Shown piece after piece: positions 37,649 to 48,800 of a stretch of DNA of 64,000 bases. The stretch is from Scolanthus callimorphus (lineage: Eukaryota > Cnidaria > Anthozoa > Actiniaria > Edwardsiidae), in contig CM066914.1 in assembly GCA_033964015.1 (NCBI GenBank), positions 12,329,831 through 12,393,830 on the forward strand, read 5' to 3'. A program made the translations under genes and the position numbers. Numbering within the stretch: the stretch's first letter is position 1; each line of letters begins with the position of its first letter. A model generated the notes under the pieces. It made no database searches. It was given only the letters and a program-made list of their open reading frames with translations, and was not told the DNA's origin.

Positions 37649-38375
37649 ATGAAACGGCCCCGCTATCGCGGTAAACCTAGAGTGGACACACGCTTTCGCT
37701 ATGAAGTCGCCGAGCTCGTGGGTTTTGGAGCTATACTGATAGCTATAGTTCTCGTGATTTATGCGATTTACAAAATCAGAAGACGTAAATGCAACGCAAA
37801 ATCATCGCCCATAGCAAGCGTAACTGAGGTAAACATCAAATTTTAACTCGACAGTCCTCGCCAATGATGACATTCTGAAAACAGTCTTTGGCTTCATTTG
37901 CATCGTACAAAATACCAGATTATCTTATTTTCAGGTAGAGGAACCGCGCGAAAGTTGCTCAGATATTTCAGAGGATCAACTACCACTCGAAGCTACATTT
38001 GATAACGCGTGCACGGACCTTCCTGACCCAGATGATTTCCAAAGAGAGCACACACTTCTTCAAGCAAAAGACAGTTTTGAGATGTATCTTGAACAAAGTC
38101 GAAAACAACGGCCAGAAGTATGGAATACCCAACCTCAGATCACAACCACGGAAAAAATACATACAGTAAACCACTCGGGAAACCAAGCCACGAAAGGGCC
38201 ACGCACAAGTTCAGTCAGAAAAGTTAGTGTATCAAAGAAAGCGGCCCAGACTAGCGATTTGAAAACCACGGAGCCCGCCAGAAAAACACAAGCTTCTGCC
38301 AGAAGGCGCTCGCGAATCGCGAGCATTTTTAGAAGAAAATCTAGTATGCAACGACGAGCCTCAACCCCAGTTTAA
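37649..38375 (+). CDS. Unrecognised single-pass membrane protein, basic Ser/Arg tail
   Basis: Exon 37649-37828 (60 codons) joins exon 37935-38375 in phase 0, giving 206 residues. The start is the first ATG. Residues about 24-44 are hydrophobic (VGFGAILIAIVLVIYAIYKI) and are followed by IRRRK. There is no signal peptide, so the basic tail is probably cytosolic. The middle is acidic. The last 30 residues are strongly basic and carry RRxS-type sites (RRRSRIASIFRRKSSMQRRA). The same motif style and the same exon plan occur in the gene at 39741-41904, so I infer a tandem pair. I do not recognise the family and assign no function. RRxS sites are potential targets of basophilic kinases such as PKA. 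Confidence 0.7.
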
Positions 38376-38917
38376 TTGCGTTTGTTGGCTGGCAATCACA
38401 ACAGAGACAAATTACAAGAAATATCAATTCTACAGGATGTTTTTTTCCTCGACCCCTTGACTATTTTGTATTTAGCAAACTTATCCTGTCACCCGTGTAA
38501 CTGCATGATGTAATGACTACTAATTTGAAGTAAAGAACAATCACATGAAAAGTTGTTCAGTTTTGACACTAATCTATACGACCTCCCAGGTGTTACAAAA
38601 CCATTCTATCACGATCTGCGTTTTGGAGCTTTGTTGCCCGCCACTCACAATCATCTCAGCCAATCAGGTTCTTGCCCAGTTTCGCCTATTGCAGTCGAAT
38701 GGCTTGTGTCGCGACCCAGTAAAGGTTGTCACATGTGACCACACTACAGGGAAAGGGGGGAAACTGGTGCAAAAAGGATCCGTCTCGCCCTGCCGATAAT
38801 GCATTGCTCCGTTTTTGTTTATAACATGATTCATTGCATCAGTACGAGTTTTCTTGCGCTTGTACAGTAAAATGCTTTAACCTGAACACTTTTATTGTCG
38901 AGTCTCTGATATCGAAA

Positions 38918-39099
38918 ATGGCGGCGAAGCACTGCGTTATGGGCAGGGTGAGACATAAGAATAAGAATCGAAAATATGGTGCTTACCTAAACGTATGCTT
39001 TGAGATATCTACAAATATTTTTATTCCTTTTGGGGTGTTTACCAGGGCGCGCATGCTTGAGCACTTTACCGACAACGTTTCTCGAAATAGCTGCAAATG
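38918..39099 (+). other. Candidate first coding exon of unknown gene
   Basis: An ATG in a YY1-type context (AAAATGGCGGCG) opens a frame of 60 codons plus two bases ending at a consensus donor (AAATG|GTGAGT). No downstream acceptor in the right phase is obvious before the next gene. An earlier donor-like site (GGGTGAGA) lies near 38948. The protein is not recognised. This may be the start of an unannotated transcript between the two membrane-protein genes. Confidence 0.3.
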
Positions 39100-39740
39100 G
39101 TGAGTGCCGGTTCCATAACATTTTCTTAAGCCTTAATACATTGTAACAGCAAAGCGAAGATTAAAGGTCGTTTGCTAGTAGCCTGCTCGCGAAAAACACC
39201 AAGAGTTCGTAGTTTCGGGTTTTTCGCGATAAAAGTAACACCTGCGTGCAGGCTAGTGAATGCTAGTTTGCTAGTAGAGCTTTCCACTTGAGTGGGGTAC
39301 TGTGTTTTTTTAAAGTCGCGCGCATGAACTGTAATTATCATTAGAAAATAACACCTATGTTGTATTGTGAATGTGCGCATTCTGATTGGTTAAAAAGCGT
39401 GTTTGTAAGAGACCTGAGAAACACGATTGTCACGCAACGCTGTCGCGCGTGTGTATGTTATTTCGCCTTCGGCTCGTGTCTTTCAAGTTTTGATCAGTTC
39501 TCCCAACATCCCCCTCGTGTTTGTAAGAAAGCAGAGAGCACGCGGAAAGTACTTTTATTGATTAATTCAAAATACGCGCGCAAAATACCATTACATTCGA
39601 ATTACGAAGCGTGCGTCAAACGGTTTTCATGACGTCATTAATTTCGCGTCGCACATGTAGCTTGATCAGCGGAGAAAATGTGATGGAAGCTTGAACTTTA
39701 GGAAGGTTTTGCCTGCCTTTGGGCAGACAAAACTTTGGAC

Positions 39741-41904
39741 ATGGATTCTAAAAACAACCGAGTCAAAACCCCAATCTTGTGGGATAAGATGAAGCTCGCT
39801 TTCGCCGCCGCGCCAGCGAAAGAATTGATGATCGTAATGGCTCTTCTTTTTGCGCTGTTTTTGTTCTACAAATTCGCCAGAAAGCGCACACCGGAAACAC
39901 ACGCCATTCTGCCAAAGGTATGTAGTATTTGTGCAAATTTTTGTTCATGTCTATAATCTGGAAATATTTCCTTGGATTTATCTGAGGTTCACCATTGATG
40001 CACCGTAACATAATTTTCCCAGAGAGAAAGCAAAACTGAAATAGGAATAAACGTCCAATAGAAAATCAAATTACGTAAGATGTCTGGTACGTTAAAGTAC
40101 AAGGAATGCTGCTTAAAAAGTACTTGTGTTTCAACAGGAAAGCTCCAGAAAATCTCCAGCAGTTAAACCACCACCAACAGCAAATGAGTCTTTGGAAATA
40201 GAACCTCCGCCATCTAAACTTTCCGAGTGTAAAGACAGCATCGAGCTAGCGCGCGCGAAAATTGAGAAGCATGAAGAGTTTGAGGCAGTTCAAGAGGCAG
40301 TTCATGAAGAAGAAAATACTTTAGGGAGCGCGAGCCAAGAAAATCAGAGCACAGAGAAACTCGAGGAAACACAGATAGAACCCCAAATAGAGCCACAAGT
40401 AGAAACAGAGACCAAGGCTTCGCGCAAAAGTAGCATCTTTGGAAATAGGAAGAGCATTTTTAGGCGCGCTTCTAGGAATAGTTCTGTCCAGGACGCCGCG
40501 CAATCTGTGACCAAAGAAAGCGCGTCTGATTCTCATGAACAGGTAGCAACAACATCGAGGAAAAGCAGCATATTTGGCAGGAAACTGAGTTTATTCAGGC
40601 GATCCTCTAGGGGCACCTCAGCCAATGGATCTGCCTCGAGTCTCAGTGGAGGAAATGTGATGACTGAGGGAGAGACGACTAAAGGGATGTGCTCTGTTGA
40701 TTCAAACACCACGGAACCGCGACACTTGAGACTGGATATTGATGAGACTTCTAGCAGTGTTTCTAGCACGGTGAAGTCACCATATGGATCGCACACGAGT
40801 ACTCACCCTCCGAGCAGACGAGAAAGTCATAGTGTAGAGGTGGATATGATGCTGGATAACATTCACGTGGAGGAAGAGGAGACAGAGGACGCAGACAGAC
40901 CAAGTACATCTAGCAGACGCCAAAGTGTCACAGAAAAGGGCTTGGACGTGTCACCTCATACAAGTCCACTGTCATCTACGGTCAGTAGCCGCCGCAGCGT
41001 GTCCAGCCCGAAGGCTATTAGTGCATCTAGCAAGCGATCTAGTCTGCTAGTTCAACACAGTACGGAATTAGACAAGATGCTAGATAATATACATGACGAG
41101 GAAACTGGTACGGATAGAGAACGACCACGTGCACATTCAAAGGCTAGTCCATCGTCAAGTCGTGCAGTCAGTGGGGGATCCAAGGAAGGGAGCGTTCATT
41201 CAAAGGCTAGTCGATCGTCAAGTCGTGCAGTCAGTGGGGGATCCAAGGAAGGGAGCGTTCATTCAAAGGCTAGTCGATCGTCAAGTCGTGCAGTCAGTGG
41301 GGGATCCAAGGAAGGGAGCGTTCATTCAAAGGCTAGTCGATCGTCAAATCGTGCAGTCAGCGGGGGATCCAAGGAAGGGCGTGTTAATTTAAAGGCTAGT
41401 AGATCGTCAAGTCGTGAAGCCAGTGGGGGATCCAAGGAAGGGAGCGTTCATTCAAAAGCTAGTCGATCGTCAAGTCGTGAAGCCAGGGAAGGGAGCGTTC
41501 ATCCAAAGGCTAGTAGATCGTCCAGACGGGAAGCCAGTGGGGGATCCAAGGAAGGGAGTGTTCATTCAAAGGGTAGTAGATCCTCGGAGAGCGCTCACGG
41601 CAGTATTGAGTCAAAAAATTCCAGCGCGCATTCTGAGGATGCTAGTCATTCTGCGACTAAGGACAACGAGCGTCACTCACGAAAGGCGAGCGTGCATTCA
41701 AAAGGAAGTAGATCTTCTGGAGAGGAAGGTAAACATGAACCTGTGCAGCTGAAGGAGAGCAGTGCCTCTGAGGAATCTAAAGCCAGCAGTGCTCATGAAA
41801 ATGAGAACACGCAGCAATCACGGCGAGAGGTGAACGTGCATTCCAAAACGAACAGCTCTTCTAAAGGGGAGGATAAACTTGAACCGGAAGATCAGCCCGA
41901 GTAG
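39741..41904 (+). CDS. Unrecognised single-pass membrane protein with 21-residue repeats
   Basis: Exon 39741-39917 (59 codons) joins exon 40138-41904 in phase 0, giving about 647 residues. The start is the first true ATG; an upstream TTG is not needed. Residues about 29-46 form the membrane segment (ELMIVMALLFALFLFYKF), followed by ARKR. The tail is very rich in Ser, Lys, Arg and Glu. It has two copies of a RKSSIFG motif followed by LFRRSS or IFRRAS, two copies of MLDNIH, and seven or eight tandem 21-residue units of type HSKASRSSSRAVSGGSKEGS (DNA 41131-41590, 63-bp units). The tail is probably disordered and phosphorylated. Its neighbour at 37649 shares exon plan and tail motif. Function is unknown; the repeat also opens a second frame that is not a gene. 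Confidence 0.8.
41131..41590 (+). repeat. Coding minisatellite, 63-bp unit
   Basis: About seven copies of a 63-bp unit, several nearly identical, encode the HSKASRSS...GGSKEGSV repeats. One copy has a 12-bp internal deletion (loss of SGGSK), showing in-frame slippage. Confidence 0.9.
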
Positions 41905-42173
41905 TACATCCGAGGTTTAAAAGCAGAAAAGCCGTCCGTTTTTAATAACAAGCTCTATCAGGCCAAAAACCTGATCATTAGTGTAATTTTTGGTGATAGA
42001 CAGAACCGGAAACCCACAGTATAAGAGCAATATTCAGAAATCTCATGTTTTCAAAGATGGACAATATCAAGCTGTAAGATTTACATACTACAGGACAACT
42101 ATTCGCATCCTTTTTAACATGGATTTTTTTTACATTTTCTATTTACATAAATTATCACGCACAGCGCAGTGAG

Positions 42174-42179
42174 AATAAA
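42174..42179 (+). terminator. Polyadenylation signal of the repeat-protein gene
   Basis: AATAAA 270 bases after the stop at 41904. Confidence 0.55.
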
Positions 42180-42372
42180 TACTTTACGCCGTCTTTGTCC
42201 TGTTCAGTTGTTTTGATATCGTTGTATGACAACAAGGGAAACTTTATCAACTCTCCAGAGCAGAATTTATCCCCACACGTCTTAGCCCTGGTTTCCTACC
42301 GTAACGGGTGTAATCGTGTCTTTGATAGCCTGGAGTTTTCCGCCGAGAAACTCGTGCGAGATTTTGGCCGCG

Positions 42373-42470
42373 CGAAAAAAGGAGAGGGAAGGGGGAGAGG
42401 AGAGGAAGGAAAAGAACTCTTCCCTTGTTTCCCCCTCCCTCCCTTTCCCCCTCCCTCCCTCTTTTTTCTC
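42373..42470. repeat. Polypurine block followed by polypyrimidine block
   Basis: A G/A-only run (about 42378-42415) is followed at once by a C/T-rich run with repeated CCCTCCCT words. The two can pair as a hairpin or form triplex DNA. It lies in the tail-to-tail spacer between the 39741 gene and TFIP11, flanked by GCCTGGAG and GCTACGCAGGCTA words. Confidence 0.6.
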
Positions 42471-42855
42471 TCGCCCCATCTTGCTCGTCGTGTTTTCTTC
42501 GCTTTTCTCCAGGTTTCTCAGACCTAAAACTTCACGGGAACGCTCGCTACGCAGGCTAAATCTTTGATGACTGAGACTTTTCATCCGATACTGATAGGCC
42601 AGACTTGATTTAACTCTCGTTGTCAGCTCTGCACAATGCACGTTACTTCACGTCCGCTAGAACGATCTTGTAACCGAGTGCTAATCAGGCTACTAAGCAA
42701 CAGTAACAGCATTGTCGCACGCTTGTTTCGATCTTCTTGGCCTTATTCTGTTTTTCGAGAAACCGCAGATATGGTACTTCCTCTGTTTGTGTTTCCAAAG
42801 CAAACCGTAAATATGAGTGTAAGGCCGTTTAAACCTTGCATGGATGGAGAGCATA

Positions 42856-45800
42856 TTATTTAGCGAGTACGGGCAGATCTTGTAAGGACATGGGGATCCA
42901 AGCACCCTGGCTCTGTACATAGACCACGCCCCGCTCGATATAGATCGTCAGTTTGCCGAGTGAGTATAATGTCTTTCCTTCATGGCGGCGGTTGGGTAGA
43001 GGTGTGAATACTAGATTGTTGTCTTCCGCCTGGAAACAAAAAATATAAACATAAACATCCTTCTTTCCCCCTTTTTCTTGACAATGAAGTTCAGTTGGCT
43101 CTCTCGGCTCTAGGTTGAATAACTAGAGCTAGTTTGGGTTTAGAATAAGGTAATTCATTCCCTAGACTACATATGTCATTAAAATTTTCAATTGCAATTT
43201 TTCACTTAAGCGTCAACAGTTCTATTTAATTTCAATTTCATGCGAGCTTACCATTTTCTGAATAAGATCTTTGAAGTTTGACGGGATGATTTGGGAGGAG
43301 AGTTGTGATCGCGCAGCTTCAGCCTGTCAAAACATAAAAGCGTTAAGTCTTTGTAATCGTAGTAAGTAAACAAACAAACAAACAAACAAACAAACAAACA
43401 AACAAACAAACAAACAAACAAACAAACAAACAAACAAACAAACAAACAAACAACAAACAAACAAGCACACAAACAGACATAAACAAGCGCACAAACGATG
43501 AAGAAAAACAAACAAACATGAAGCGGATATTCACCTTTTGTTTTTCTGCCGCAGCGGCTACTGCTGCAGCCTCGGCTTCACGTCTGACAAATCGAATAAA
43601 ACATTAGTCCGCTTGCATCTATACCTGGTACTGTTTGTATCATACAAGGTCAGTGAAGCTAGAAATGTGCGAGAGAGGGTGTGGGGACATAGGAGGTAAC
43701 AGGGGCGTAACCAGGGGGTCATGAGGTGCATGTGATCCCCCCTTTTAGATGAAAAATACAGTAAACATTAAGAAAATATCGGTAAGCTGGAAAAGGGCAC
43801 CATACATTTATACAGATGTGACCCCCCTTTCTCAAATCCTGGCTACGCCCCTGGGTAACAATTACAAGAACAATACAGGAGATACCCTGTAATGGGTTTA
43901 AAGATACTCGCAGGACTACATGTAAGAGAAGGTAGAGGAGACGAGACTATAGTGAGGGCGAAAGAAGAGCGAGGTTGAGTCACGTGTAAGCTTCTTCTCA
44001 CTGTACTGGTCAAGTAGGCTATATGTTCCAGGGTCTGGAGAGGGGACAAGTGTGTGGGGAGAAGGAAGGGGTAGATGTACATTGTGAAAGGGGTATGGCA
44101 CATGTAAGGGTCTGTACCTTCTCTCTGTACTGGTCAGGTAGGCTATATGTTCCTTAGCGCCCGGCTGCAAATAGCTTCCAGGAGCTGCCACAGCTTGGTT
44201 CATCACATCTAGCGCTCGGTTAAATTGAGCTGCATAACAACAGTAATAACAACAACTCTTAGCTGAGGTTCAGATGGTTTGCTTGCATCTGTTTACAGAT
44301 ATTGCTACGGCACTTCTCATCTTCATGAAAGACGAGACGAGGAGCCATGTACTCGGTCCTATGCTTGCATGAAAGAGATCACACGTGTTCTGCTAACCTT
44401 TCATAGTAGAGTTATTGAGTAAGTCGTCACTAAACATAGATTTCCAACCCATGTACCTGGAAAAGCAAACATAAATTGCAAAGTAGGTGTCAAACCAATG
44501 CTCGCATCTCACTAAGAAATCAGCCAATCAGAAAACAAAGACACGTGGCCCACATTACCATTTGGTAATCTCGTCATAGTTCGGATTGTTGGAGAGCCAG
44601 TTGCGTAACACCTGAAAAAAAGGTCAACAAGCAACAGTAAAACATGGCCCTGCTTTAGGCTTTTGCATGTTCCTCATTTAACCTCGCTTTCATTGCCTTT
44701 GCGTGCTCAGTTAAAGAAACAAAGAGAGCTCGGAAACGGCTGCAGCAGCTTTCAACATTCAGACTTTTAAATAAATGAAGTTGGCCCGTTTTATCAGTAT
44801 GTTACAGTGGAATAAATGTTGCCACAAAAATATCCATACTGTATCTGATCAAATGCGTTTAACGGAAGTATTTACAGGATCATGAAAACTCTCTCTAAAT
44901 AAATAAATCGATCAATCCAAAAACTCTCACCTGGAACCATTTAGGAAAGAAGTGTTTGTCGAGGAGGCTGATGAAATGCTGCAAAGGGATGATCTCCTTC
45001 CACGTCATGACCCAATGAAAGGGTTCTAGGAGAAGCAAAATAACAAAATAACGTCAAGGTTCTCCACACGAGAGAAAGAGAGACACAAATCCAATGGACG
45101 ATTCCAGCTATAATGAATGCGCGCGCTGCATGAAAAAGAATAAAGAAAAAAAAAAGTAAAAAAAATTTGTGTCAAAAGTAGAATAAAGAAAAACGCTGGC
45201 GGGGCAAGTTGTACTATTTTCCTTTGCACACTACTGTTGCTGTTGTTGTCGCTGTTGATTGGCGGTACTTTTTAGTTGTTGTTGTCGCTGTTGATTGGCA
45301 GTACTTTTTAGTTGTTGTTGTCGCTGTTGATTGGCGGTACGGTTTTAGTTGTTGTTGTCCCTGTTGATTGTCGGTATGGTTTTAGTTGTTGTTGTCGCTG
45401 TTGATTGGCGGTACTTTTTAGTTGTTGTTGTCGCTGTTGATTGGCGGTACGGTTTTAGTTGTTGTTGTCGCTGTTGATTGGCGGTATGGTTTTAGTTGTT
45501 GTTGTCACTATTGATTGGCGGTATGGTTTAGTTGTTGTTGTCGCTATTGATTGGCGGTACGGTTTTAGTTGTTGTTGTCGCTGCTCGCTGTTGATTGGTG
45601 GTACGGTTTTAGTTGTTGTTGTCGCTGTTGATTGGCGGTACTTTTTAGTTGTTGTTGTCGTTGTTGATTGGCGGTACGGTTTTAGTTGTCGTTGTTGCTG
45701 GTTGCTGTTGATTGGCGGTACGGTTTTAGTTGTTGTTGTTGCTGGTCGCTGCTGATTGGCGGTATGGTTTTAGTTGTTGTTGTCGCTGTTGATTGGCGGT

Positions 45801-48800
45801 ACGGTTTTAGTTGTTGTTGTCGCTGTTGATTGGCGGTACGGTTTTAGTTGTCGCTGTTGCTGCTGCACACTTCTGCTGCTGTATCACGTTTATTCAAAGA
45901 TAAACAAGCTCAGTCCATATTGTAACGTTTCTGGCTCAAACAGTCCGTCCTGTAACCTACACATGACTTGTGAAGTGTAATTCTTTAGTGCGCCAAGATA
46001 GTTCGTTACCTAAATGTTGTTGATGTGGATTGATCACAAACTCAGCAAGGCATTGACACAACTTGGGGTAAATAGACCGTAGGACAAATGAATCCATGAA
46101 ACCTTTAGAGAACACCTAGAAAAGACAGACAATTATAATCAAATCTTACTTCAAGGATAGCTGTTCTGTAAGTCCCTCGTATTCTTGTTCAGTCAACCCT
46201 ATGCTTTTGCGTTTCTGATTCTTCTCGACAACTGCGATGCATCCTGAAAACCACCTATAATTACATCCAGTAGTATCGCTAGTTGCTACTAGATATATCG
46301 AAGCTTCTGATCTTTAACATTACCACATTGTAACATGTTTATCTGGGAATACTCACATTAATCCAGGGTTCTAAGATCATCTTTGCCGAGGGGTCTGACG
46401 GATGCCAGCTGGTGAGAGCCGAGGAGAGCTTAAACCTGATTGGTGCAAACAGCGGCTCTAGACGCTCCCCTAAGAACCACAGTAACAGCCAGTCAGACAG
46501 AAAAACAACTCCCAGAGTTGTTTTCAGAAAAACTCACTGATTAAAGTATCGATATAATAGCTGGTTCCTAAGCACACTCAACAATAGCATGGGAAACCAT
46601 TTCAAAACTTGTTTATGGAAGATCCATTCAAGTGCTACTCGCCAAAAAAAAAACATTTAAAGACTTGCTCATGGGAATCCATTCGAGTGCTACTCACCCA
46701 GGAGTGGTAACCAAGGGTGTATCCATGCATGGACAGGCACAGCATCTGTCAAAGGATTCCACTGCTCAACTTCAGTCTGCCGACAAATTACAAATCAGAT
46801 TATTGCAAAGTGTATGTGTGGGCAAGGATTTTCTGTACTTTTGAAATCTGCATGCTGTATGGAGTGAGATAATTTTTTGTCACGAATAAAGCAGACCTAT
46901 TAAACTAACCTGTAGGCGGGGGAGTATCAACTGATCCCGGATGTTATCAAATACCCAGGTGGGTAACAATGGCAGCCAGAGTTCTATCAGCTCTATCATG
47001 ACGTTACAGTCACGGCAGTTCCAAATGCTGCAAAATTGACATGATAATTTAACAAAAACAGTTAGAGAGGACAGCTGGTAGTAAAATAAAAATAAGAATT
47101 TTAAAACCAGCTGCACATACTAGGCTATGCAAATAAGTTACAACCACTAGTGGTTGTATCAGGTTTACAACATGCTACGGTGCTGTGATTCTTATTGTCT
47201 TTTTATTGTGTTGTTCCTATTAATTATTAATGAATAAGATGATGTGCACTGACCTGACGGCAGCACGAAGAATTGGCATCCACACCTCCCAGATCAAACG
47301 TTCATACAGGTCCATGCTGTCAAAACAAGAATTTAGGAAGTTATGACCTGGCTGGCACTTTTCAATGTAACCACTATAGACACCTTTCACTTTCACATTC
47401 ACTGCCATTATGTAATATAAGCATTCTTGTAGCAGTTTTTGACTCTTATCATTGGCTCTTATTAGAGCCAATGGGCAGTCACAATTTTTTTTTGCACCCC
47501 CCTGTTGAGGATCTCTGGATTTCCAGTGTGGGTGGTCAAAGTACAGCTTAGAATTCCAGGGTGGTCACCCTTAAAATACGAAATTCCAGGTTGGGTAAGC
47601 CCAATTTCCAGGGTGGTCATGAGAAAATCACTGGAATTCTAGGGTGGGTGGTTCAAATTAAAAAAATCCAGGGTGGGTAGCCGTGACTGGGGTCCTCAAC
47701 AGGGGTGGTGCGAATGTTTTTTTGCGACTGCCCAATCTGGAAAAGTTCCCTGCAAGCAGAGGCCTCTTGTCCTTTGTATTCAACTGGGCTGACAAGCAGG
47801 GGAAAAGAGACCTGGGACACCTTGAACTAAAAAACTTAGTATCCTCTACAAAGGTTGTTAGCTTCCATGTGCCACACCAGTGTGTAGCGTATTAGTTGCA
47901 ACAAAACATGCCACTGTTTCTAAAATTGCTGACCTGGCATTATTTGCTTTGGAGTGGTCTGTAAGGTAAAAGCTGCTGGCTTTTCATTCTGTAGAAGCTT
48001 CTTCCAGTCAGAGATGACATCTATTCCATAACCAACATCACTAAGAGGTCGCCACTGAATCAAGTAATCTTTCACCTGAAACCAACCATGAAATGTCACT
48101 TATCACAAAATTGCATTCATGGTTGGAGCAAGGAATACATTGAGTAATAATCAAGCAATTTTTTCAAACTTATTTCTTCTTGCATTCTTATTAAAAGCTC
48201 AATGTGGTGACAACTAGGCCACTCTGCTCCCCTTTTGCAAGGAAGCAACAAAATGAAAAGAACAATAGCTGTGAGTAGAAACAAATGCTTCTTGTAAAAT
48301 GCTGTCTTACTTACTAGAGGAAAGACCATTGGAATTGCAAGTGAGCTCAGCTCATACATCTGCAGAATAAAAATGCCTATGTTTATGAAAACTGATTAAA
48401 ACTAACAAAAATGATACTAGAATTTACTGTATTAAGTTATTAACTTTCAGCAGATGGTTAACTAGCATGACAGACAGTCAGACAGGCAGGCACTGACCAT
48501 ATATTCTTCATAGTACTTTTCTTGAAGTAATTTAAACAATTTTTCACATGTCTGCAGTGTCATCGGTGGATGGTTGGGATCTAAAGACTGGTCTTTGAAT
48601 CTGATCAAGGAAATCAGAGGGTCAGTTTAACATATAGAAACCTGTCATGGAAATAATGGATAATGAATAAACCACTAGTATACAGAAAAAAAAAAGACCA
48701 CAAAAAGACAAAACAACAACTCACTTTTCAATCACTTCCATGACAGCCATCAGACGTTTGACCTGAGACTCTTCATGTTTGACTTGCTTGTCAAGTCTTT

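Noticed and set aside
41093..41752. Second-frame ORFs (repeats of VGDPRKGAFIQ) over the repeat-protein exon
   Set aside because: A 63-bp in-phase repeat keeps all frames open; the long first-frame ORF with its spliced TM exon is the real one.
43248..43534. Three overlapping Cys-Leu-Phe-Val-rich open frames
   Set aside because: They are the three readings of a (CAAA)n microsatellite inside a TFIP11 intron.
45459..45980. Val/Leu-rich ORFs of 98 and 68 residues
   Set aside because: They follow the ~38-bp minisatellite, which happens to lack stops on the plus strand; no splice or initiation context.
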